Assembly (NCBI GenBank): GCA_910579485.1
Contig: CAJTVO010000175.1
Coordinates: forward strand, 1 to 5,464
Direction: 5' to 3'
Length of the DNA stretch: 5,464 nucleotides
Source: an uncultured Oscillospiraceae bacterium
Lineage (GTDB): Bacteria; Bacillota; Clostridia; Oscillospirales; Oscillospiraceae
In this document: in pieces, positions 5,365 through 5,464 of the stretch
Layout: each line of letters begins with the position of its first letter
How positions within the stretch are numbered: the first letter of the stretch is position 1
Notes under the pieces: generated by a model
The model's input: the letters and a program-made list of their open reading frames with translations, nothing else
Databases searched by the model: none
What the model was told of the DNA's origin: nothing
Position numbers and translations under genes: made by a program

Positions 5365-5389
5365 TTGCACAGATACTCTCTTTGTGCAA
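5365..5389. other. Hairpin just upstream of the IS5-family transposase start
   Basis: TTGCACA (5365-5371) and TGTGCAA (5383-5389) form a perfect 7-bp stem with an 11-nt loop, 11 nt before the ATG at 5354. Several IS elements use 5' hairpins to block translation of transposase from read-through transcripts. That role is inference here. The rest of 5390-5464 is AT-rich, presumably IS end or neighbouring mobile DNA, with no gene visible. Confidence 0.4.
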
Positions 5390-5464
5390 TATTTATTTTT
5401 CAAACAAGACCTAGATAGTGTCTACACAAGTTTGACATAGGTGGTAAAATAGAAGCAAACAAAA

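Larger units (their letters stand above)
3030..5464. mobile_element. IS graveyard: adjoining fragments of at least five insertion sequences
   Basis: From the phosphatidyltransferase promoter to the window end, nearly all sequence is transposase-derived. In order: IS5 C-terminal part (+), IS1182 N-terminal part (-), IS630 C-terminal part (-), a second IS630 type N-terminal part (+), and a second IS5 type N-terminal part (-). Junctions are near 3527, between 3924 and 3952, near 4252 and near 5020. Composition is visibly more AT-rich than the ribosomal block. No fragment has its missing half in the window, so repeated insertion with deletion, or recombination between elements, is the likely history. 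The right edge may extend beyond the window. Confidence 0.8.

Noticed and set aside
5432..5450. TTGACA and TAAAAT near the right end of the window
   Set aside because: The two hexamers are only 7 bp apart, so they do not form one promoter; the TGG-TAAAAT could be an extended -10 for a gene outside the window, but this cannot be judged.
3030..5464. Possible undescribed accessory or defence system in the AT-richer region
   Set aside because: All readable protein segments resolve to IS5, IS1182 or IS630 transposase pieces; no cargo gene, CRISPR array, toxin-antitoxin pair or reverse transcriptase is visible.

Overview
The window joins a conserved, GC-rich chromosomal block (about 236-3015) to a patch of decayed insertion sequences (about 3030-5464). 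The proteins and signals point to a Gram-positive Firmicute: strong GGAGG ribosome binding sites, sigma-A type promoters, U-tailed intrinsic terminators, and IS5/IS1182/IS630 relics. The GC-rich coding with clostridial-type IS elements suggests a gut Oscillospiraceae-like clostridium. That placement is inference; the family assignments of the genes are firm.

Conserved block, all transcribed leftward (minus strand). A PgsA-like CDP-alcohol phosphatidyltransferase has its own promoter (TTGACG-17-TATAGT) and ends at an intrinsic terminator (2302-2352). rpsB (ribosomal protein S2) follows, with an extended -10 promoter (TTGCAT-17-TACAAT), an AT-rich repeat just upstream that resembles an UP element, and a leader of about 115 nt that can fold into a long multi-part hairpin. 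tsf (EF-Ts) lies downstream of rpsB. A textbook intrinsic terminator sits between rpsB and tsf, so tsf probably depends on read-through or on a weak promoter. A second terminator follows tsf. Beyond it, positions 1-235 hold no recognisable gene but contain a perfect 13-bp inverted repeat.

The two r-operon genes belong to translation: S2 goes into the 30S subunit and EF-Ts recycles EF-Tu. The phosphatidyltransferase is a membrane phospholipid enzyme and is transcriptionally separate.

IS graveyard. At least five pieces of transposase genes from different families are packed end to end: the C-terminal part of an IS5-family transposase (+), the N-terminal part of an IS1182-type transposase (-), the C-terminal part of one IS630-type transposase (-), the N-terminal two thirds of a different IS630-type transposase (+), and the N-terminal part of a second, different IS5-family transposase (-). 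None has its other half in the window. Four carry stops or frameshifts, or are cut at both ends. No intact mobile element, CRISPR array, tRNA or rRNA is visible. I see no undescribed multi-gene system here; the best leads are the cis-regulatory structures around rpsB-tsf.
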